A stretch of 10,562 nucleotides of DNA, taken from contig SKNI01000734.1 in NCBI GenBank assembly GCA_007120615.1, forward strand, positions 1 to 10,562. The letters run 5' to 3'. Shown here in pieces: positions 6,987 through 10,562 of the stretch. Position numbers and translations under genes: made by a program. Source of the stretch: Myxococcales bacterium (GTDB lineage: Bacteria > Myxococcota_A > Bradymonadia > Bradymonadales > Bradymonadaceae). The first letter of the stretch is position 1. Each line of letters starts with the position of its first letter. The notes below the pieces were generated by a model. The model was given only the letters and a program-made list of their open reading frames with translations, searched no databases and was not told the origin of the DNA.

Positions 6987-9451
6987 CGACTTCCCCACCC
7001 TATCGCTACGCCGAAGTCGCCCTGGACGTCCCACTCTTTACGGCGCTCACCTACCGCGTTCCCGAAGAGCTGGCGACCAGCCTCATGGTTGGCCACCTGG
7101 TGCAGGTTCCCTTCCGAAATCGGTCGAAGACCGGGCTGCTCACAGGGCTAAAAAATGAGCTCGATGATCCGGAACTGGAGAAGAAGCTAAAGTCGGTGGT
7201 CGACATCGTCGATCCCGAGCCGCTTTTGTCAAAGACCGATGTTCGATTCCTGCGCTTCATCGCCGACTATTATTTTGCTCCCATCGGCGACGTGGTGCGA
7301 CTGGCGCTGCCCTCGGCGGTGCGCCTCGACGGGATGAAACACTACCATCTTGTCGAAGAGCCACCACCGATGTCGGAGATCTCCGAGAACCTCCACAAGG
7401 TTGTAAGCGCCCTCTCTGAAAAACCTGTCGCTATCAAGAAGCTGCGAAAACAATTCTCCGATCTCACCTATCATCGACTGGCAGAATTAGAAGAATCATT
7501 CGTCGAGGTCACCTATTTAGAAGAGAAGAAATTTCGACCCAAGACCGAGACCTATTACCGACTGACTCGAAAACCGGAGAGCGACGAGCGACTGGGCGCC
7601 AACCAACAACTGCTCATCGACCACCTCATTCGAAATAAAGAGGAGCCCATCGGCCTGACCGAGCTTCGACAGGTGGTCTCCAGTCCCTACAGCAGTCTTC
7701 GATCGCTAAAAAAGCGGGGCATCGTCGACTCCTTTGAAGAGGAGATTTACCGAGATCCTTTCTCCGAAGCCCAGGTCACCATACCTCGGGAGATCGAGCT
7801 AAGTCGGGAGCAGCAAAGCGCTATCACTGCGATTGAAAAAGCTCGAAACGAGGGTGATTTCCGAGGGTTTGTGCTTCATGGTGTTACGGGCAGCGGCAAG
7901 ACCGAGGTCTACGTCCACGTCATTCGTCAGGCGCTTAAAGAGGGCCGCCGGGCCCTGGTTCTGCTACCGGAGATCGCTCTCACCCCCCAATTTGTGGCCG
8001 TCTTTCGAGGACATTTCGGAGACTCCATCGCCGTGCTCCACTCCGGGCTGACACCGGCTCAGAAATTCGATCAATGGCGCCGCATCAAGCGAAACGAGAT
8101 GGATATCGTCATCGGGGCTCGCTCCGCTATCTTCGCGCCGATCACCGATCTGGGGATCATCGTCGTCGACGAGGAACACGACACCAGCTTCAAACAGGAA
8201 CGCGGCACTCGCTATAACGCCCGAGATATGGCCCTGGTCCGTGGAAAGTTGGAAAACGCTCAGGTGATCCTGGGAAGCGCGACCCCGATTCTGGAATCCT
8301 TTCACAACGCCAGAGGTGGCCGGCTGACCTACCTGCCGATGCCCGAGCGGGTCGCCGACCGCCCTCTTCCGGAGGTAGAGATCATCGATATGCGGGAGCG
8401 GGAGTTAACCGGTTCGGACCGCTCCGAGGTCCTCTCCAGACAGTTGATCAGCGCCATCGACGACACCCTCCACGCCGAGAAGCAGGCGATTCTCTTTCTC
8501 AACCGCCGAGGCTACTCGCCCTGCGTCTTATGCGACTCCTGCGGACATCTCTTTCGCTGCCCTAATTGTGACGTATCTCTGACCTATCACCGCCGGATGG
8601 AGGCGCTGCGGTGTCATCACTGTGACTTCTCGCTTCGCATGCCCGAGTCCTGCCCGGAGTGCGAACATCCCGGCATCGGCCGAAAGGGCACGGGTACCGA
8701 GAAGTTGGAGAACCACCTAAAAGAGCTCTATCCCCGCGCCCGGGTCGCCAGACTGGACCGCGACACCTCTGGAGGAAACGGCCTTCGCACCCTGCTGCAG
8801 AGCTTTCGAAACCGAGAGATCGATCTACTGGTGGGCACCCAGATGGTCACCAAAGGACACGACTTTCCCCATGTCACCCTTGTGGGCGTGGTCCTGGCCG
8901 ATATGAGCCTGAATTTTCCCGACTTTCGAGCCGCCGAGCGCACCTTTCAACTCCTCACCCAGGTGGCCGGCCGGGCCGGTCGCGCAGATACTCCCGGAGA
9001 GGTCTATATCCAGACCTATACCCCGGAGCATTATAGCCTGCTTACGGCTCGAGAACATAATTACGAGGGGTTCGCAACCCGCGAGCTGGCAGGCCGAGAA
9101 GACCATCTCTACCCCCCCTTTGCTCATCTGCTGGCTATTAAATTCGAAGGAGCCAGCGAAGGCGCTACCATCTCCGCAGCCCGCCATTACGCCACCACCG
9201 CCCGACGGTTATTTCGACAGGTCAAAGCCTTCGGCGACCAGATCATCATGCTCGGCCCGGCCATGGCTCCCATTGCCCGCATCAAAAACCGAAGCCGCTG
9301 GCAGATCATCTTTAAGGCTCGAAGCCGCAAGGCGCTGCGCCAATTCGCGGCGCATATGCTGGAGGTCGCCGGCCACTTCGACGGCCGCCGCGAAAAAAAA
9401 TACCGAAACGTCCGGGTCATCGTCGACGTGGATCCTCAGAGTTTGCTCTGA
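6983..9451 (+). CDS. priA: Replication restart primosome helicase PriA
   Basis: PriA recognises abandoned forks and D-loops and reloads the replicative helicase. The N-terminal 3'-DNA-end binding domain covers about 1-105 (YAEVALDVPLFTALTYRVP, then GHLVQVPF). A longer than usual stretch (about 130-265) contains winged-helix-like segments. The helicase core starts near 270, with Walker A GVTGSGKT (300-307), DEEHDTSFKQE (396 on) and GSATPILES (431 on). The zinc module has its eight expected Cys: 517, 520, 526, 529, 544, 547, 557 and 560, plus an extra Cys514. GTEKLE, RLDRDT, GTQMVTKGHDFP and QVAGRAGR complete the second lobe, and the C-terminus ends in the typical VDVDPQSLL. The length of 822 aa is nearer the 805 of Bacillus than the 732 of E. 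coli. The start ATG overlaps the recG stop by 4 bp and has GGGAG 10 nt upstream. It ends the cluster. Confidence 0.97.
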   Translation: MTTSPPYRYAEVALDVPLFTALTYRVPEELATSLMVGHLVQVPFRNRSKTGLLTGLKNELDDPELEKKLKSVVDIVDPEPLLSKTDVRFLRFIADYYFAPIGDVVRLALPSAVRLDGMKHYHLVEEPPPMSEISENLHKVVSALSEKPVAIKKLRKQFSDLTYHRLAELEESFVEVTYLEEKKFRPKTETYYRLTRKPESDERLGANQQLLIDHLIRNKEEPIGLTELRQVVSSPYSSLRSLKKRGIVDSFEEEIYRDPFSEAQVTIPREIELSREQQSAITAIEKARNEGDFRGFVLHGVTGSGKTEVYVHVIRQALKEGRRALVLLPEIALTPQFVAVFRGHFGDSIAVLHSGLTPAQKFDQWRRIKRNEMDIVIGARSAIFAPITDLGIIVVDEEHDTSFKQERGTRYNARDMALVRGKLENAQVILGSATPILESFHNARGGRLTYLPMPERVADRPLPEVEIIDMRERELTGSDRSEVLSRQLISAIDDTLHAEKQAILFLNRRGYSPCVLCDSCGHLFRCPNCDVSLTYHRRMEALRCHHCDFSLRMPESCPECEHPGIGRKGTGTEKLENHLKELYPRARVARLDRDTSGGNGLRTLLQSFRNREIDLLVGTQMVTKGHDFPHVTLVGVVLADMSLNFPDFRAAERTFQLLTQVAGRAGRADTPGEVYIQTYTPEHYSLLTAREHNYEGFATRELAGREDHLYPPFAHLLAIKFEGASEGATISAARHYATTARRLFRQVKAFGDQIIMLGPAMAPIARIKNRSRWQIIFKARSRKALRQFAAHMLEVAGHFDGRREKKYRNVRVIVDVDPQSLL

Positions 9452-9464
9452 GCACCAAAACATT

Positions 9465-9515
9465 CCAACAGGCGTAGAGGTGCGGAGCGGGGGCTTGCCC
9501 CCGCTCTGCCGTTGG
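9465..9515. repeat. GC-rich palindromic element after priA (possible terminator or dispersed repeat)
   Basis: The core, 9485-9506, is a perfect hairpin: GAGCGGGGG, loop CTTG, CCCCCGCTC. It extends outward by a G-T and two G-C pairs (9482-9509), giving a 12-bp stem. Outside it, CCAACAGGC (9465-9473) is complementary to GCCGTTGG (9508-9515) apart from one bulged base, so the unit appears to be a nested palindrome of about 51 bp. It begins 14 bp after the priA stop, where a terminator would be expected. The nearest T-run (9527-9530) is about 17 nt away, so a classic intrinsic terminator is not well supported. A REP-like dispersed repeat is an alternative. Confidence 0.6.
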
Positions 9516-9527
9516 AATCGCACGCAT

Positions 9528-9556
9528 TTTACAACCGCCGGCACTTTACGTATAAG
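9528..9556 (+). promoter_or_regulatory. Sigma70-type promoter for the lipoprotein gene
   Basis: TTTACA (9528-9533) matches the -35 consensus at 5 of 6 positions. TATAAG (9551-9556) matches the -10 at 5 of 6, with an ideal 17-nt spacer. Transcription would start near 9563, about 60 nt before the lipoprotein ATG. A second TATAAA directly follows at 9557-9562. This is the best promoter-like sequence in the window; activity is inferred. Confidence 0.6.
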
Positions 9557-9570
9557 TATAAATCACAAAC

Positions 9571-9589
9571 CAAACGCCTTAAACGTTTG
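9571..9589. promoter_or_regulatory. Inverted repeat just downstream of the promoter (possible operator)
   Basis: CAAACG and CGTTTG form perfect 6-bp arms around a 7-nt AT-rich spacer, centred about 17 nt after the predicted transcription start. A repressor bound there could block initiation; an RNA hairpin in the 5' leader is the other reading. The sequence alone cannot decide between them. Confidence 0.3.
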
Positions 9590-9613
9590 TCAAATCTAAA
9601 GTGAAACGGCATC

Positions 9614-9619
9614 AGGAGG
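9614..9619 (+). promoter_or_regulatory. Ribosome binding site that sets the lipoprotein start
   Basis: A perfect AGGAGG sits 5 nt before ATG9625. It rules in favour of that ATG over the in-frame GTG at 9601, which has no comparable site and would put eight mostly polar residues before the signal peptide. Confidence 0.8.
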
Positions 9620-9624
9620 GAGAG

Positions 9625-9936
9625 ATGCAAAAGTTATTATCCTGTCGAGCGGCGACAATTGTATTTTGTATTGCATCCATCGCGACGATCGCCACGGGCT
9701 GCAACGGCGATGATCCGCCGGCTGTTGAAGAGAACCAGAACGAAAACCAGGCTCCCAATCAAGAGGAGCCTCCTTCTCTCGCAGATTTCCATCAATTATG
9801 CGCCGCCGCAGGCACCACCTCGGACGGGATATTATCAGCGCTACATTGCTTCGGCCCCCATGATCTTTCGGGATTTGAGGCGAGCGATGGGGAACTGACA
9901 TGGCAGCCGGGATCATTTCATATCATCGCCCAATAG
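9625..9936 (+). CDS. Small putative lipoprotein of unknown function
   Basis: I do not recognise the family. The 103-aa product has a short basic start (MQKLLSCR), a hydrophobic segment at 9-24, and a lipobox-like IATGC with Cys26 as the likely lipidated residue. The next residues (NGDD) include no Asp at +2, so outer-membrane sorting is plausible if the cell uses Lol rules. Residues 29-50 are an acidic, Asn/Gln/Pro-rich linker (EENQNENQAPNQEEPP). The remaining 50 residues form a small domain with two Cys (59 and 75) that could form a disulfide in the periplasm, ending in GELTWQPGSFHIIAQ. The gene has its own near-consensus promoter and a strong Shine-Dalgarno sequence, unlike the cluster to its left. 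A MITE-like element begins 20 bp after its stop. Its location before another exported-protein gene hints at an envelope role, which is inference only. Confidence 0.7.
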   Translation: MQKLLSCRAATIVFCIASIATIATGCNGDDPPAVEENQNENQAPNQEEPPSLADFHQLCAAAGTTSDGILSALHCFGPHDLSGFEASDGELTWQPGSFHIIAQ

Positions 9937-9955
9937 TCACGCCATCAGCGTTATC

Positions 9956-10113
9956 TAGCTCGGATTATTCATGACTCGTCTGCTGCGGCTCATCAGCCCC
10001 AAAATCCCTTCATTTCACTCCTCAACGATGCGCTGCATCGCCTGCGGGGCTCAATTTTGGGTTTTTGTCGCTGATTTTGCCTCGCGACGACGACTCAGGA
10101 ATAATCCAAGCTA
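9956..10113. mobile_element. MITE-like palindromic element with 25-bp terminal inverted repeats
   Basis: The left end (9956-9980) and the reverse complement of the right end (10089-10113) agree at 22 of 25 bases; both contain TAGCT, then GGATTATTC, and finish in TCGTC. Inside, 9992-10008 and 10059-10075 match inversely at 14 of 17 (ATCAGC, CAAAA, CCC blocks). The centre is a perfect hairpin CGATGC-GCT-GCATCG (10026-10040), so the whole 158 bp can fold into one long stem. There is no coding capacity. AGCT at each extreme (9957-9960 and 10109-10112) could be a 4-bp target duplication or part of the repeats. This structure is what a non-autonomous element mobilised by a transposase elsewhere looks like; the responsible IS family is not assigned. 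The T-run at 10062-10066 after the inner stem could also help end transcription of the lipoprotein gene. Confidence 0.65.
10077..10105 (+). promoter_or_regulatory. Possible promoter in the right end of the MITE-like element
   Basis: TTGCCT (10077-10082) matches the -35 consensus at 4 of 6 positions. AATAAT (10100-10105), inside the right terminal repeat, matches the -10 at 5 of 6, with a 17-nt spacer. Transcription would begin near 10112, about 41 nt before the next start codon. The -35 is weak, so this is a candidate only. Confidence 0.35.
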
Positions 10114-10138
10114 ACAAATACACAGATATCAATGAGTC

Positions 10139-10143
10139 AGGAG
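10139..10143 (+). promoter_or_regulatory. Ribosome binding site that sets the start of the secreted protein
   Basis: AGGAG lies 9 nt before ATG10153. An in-frame ATG at 10132 lies upstream of this site and has no Shine-Dalgarno of its own, so 10153 is preferred; it also gives a standard signal peptide. Confidence 0.7.
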
Positions 10144-10152
10144 AATACTTTC

Positions 10153-10562
10153 ATGAAAAATAAAACGAGAAACGTTTCACAATTCTCAACCTTCCTCGGA
10201 TTGGTGGTCGCCTCCTTATTTCTGACGAGCACAGCACTTGCGAGCGTTCCGGTGAGCATTACGCAGCAGGGACGAATTCTCGATAGCGATGGAGAGCCGT
10301 TAACGGGCAACCATACTCTTGAATTTGCCCTCTACGATTCGCCCACGGGAGGCGTCATATTATGGAGCGATTCGGTAACCACCACGTTGAATGAACACGG
10401 GGTCTATTCGGTGACCCTCGGCAACAGTGCGCAGCCCATCGATGCCGAATTGTTGCGCGACGGCGATGTTTATCTTGGTATGACGGCCGGCGAAAACGAG
10501 ATGAGCCCGCGTCTGGAGCTCACCGCCGTACCCTTTGCGGCGATGTCCGAGGTAGCTCTAAG
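10153..10562 (+). CDS. Secreted protein, N-terminal part (runs off window)
   Basis: The visible 136 residues start with a clear Sec signal peptide: basic MKNKTR, a hydrophobic core FLGLVVASLFL and a probable cleavage after TSTALA (residue 30). The mature part begins VPVSITQQGRILDSDGEPL, followed by a beta-rich unit (HTLEFALYDSPTGGVILWSD, then GVYSVTLGN, then VYLGMTAGENEMSPRLELTAVPFAAMSE). This is the pattern of a common N-terminal module of long secreted or surface bacterial proteins, in which a 'gene product plus optional attribute' beta-sandwich precedes fibre-like, collagen-like or coiled-coil repeats; the resemblance is from general familiarity, and I can name no function. The gene lies 216 bp after the lipoprotein gene, with the MITE-like element between them. 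The 3' end is outside the window, so total length and C-terminal domains are unknown. Confidence 0.8.
   Translation, partial: MKNKTRNVSQFSTFLGLVVASLFLTSTALASVPVSITQQGRILDSDGEPLTGNHTLEFALYDSPTGGVILWSDSVTTTLNEHGVYSVTLGNSAQPIDAELLRDGDVYLGMTAGENEMSPRLELTAVPFAAMSEVAL

Noticed and set aside
9601..9603. GTG as start of the lipoprotein gene
   Set aside because: The AGGAGG site lies between it and ATG9625, and the longer form would weaken the signal peptide.
9937..9955. Lipoprotein gene truncated by insertion of the MITE-like element
   Set aside because: The stop codon is 20 bp before the element and none of the frames past the stop continues a recognisable protein; a truncation cannot be shown from this window.

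Overview
The window looks like a chromosomal housekeeping segment of a moderately GC-rich Gram-negative bacterium, followed by a lineage-specific stretch of exported proteins and repeats. A lipobox protein, an RseP-type site-2 protease and GalU fit a cell with an outer membrane. The fusion of a degenerate receiver domain with a J-domain, and the style of the exported protein at the right edge, remind me of deltaproteobacterial lineages (Myxococcota or Bradymonadota). That placement is inference with low confidence; no rRNA or other marker is present to test it.

Layout. Positions 1-376 (minus strand) hold the N-terminal third of galU (UTP-glucose-1-phosphate uridylyltransferase), cut by the window edge. 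A 194-bp divergent intergenic region follows. From 571 to 9451 six plus-strand genes sit almost head to tail, with gaps of 29, 47, 25, 9 and -4 bp: a pseudo-receiver/J-domain/TPR protein, cdsA, rseP with three apparent PDZ domains, tsaB, recG and priA. This is probably one transcription unit. It joins phospholipid synthesis (CdsA), intramembrane proteolysis (RseP), tRNA t6A formation (TsaB) and replication fork rescue and restart (RecG, PriA). The start of recG/priA translation is coupled by an ATGA overlap.

From 9452 onward the character changes. A strong GC-rich palindrome follows priA. Then comes a near-consensus sigma70 promoter, a small inverted repeat just downstream of it, and a 103-aa lipoprotein with a canonical Shine-Dalgarno sequence. 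Next is a 158-bp palindromic element with 25-bp terminal inverted repeats (22/25 identical), which I read as a MITE-like non-autonomous element. The window ends inside a secreted protein gene whose promoter may lie in the right end of that element.

The most notable items are the MITE-like element and its possible promoter, the three-PDZ RseP, the receiver-J-TPR protein, and the unrecognised lipoprotein/secreted-protein pair. I found no tRNA, rRNA, CRISPR array or defence system. I do not see a clearly new multi-gene system here.
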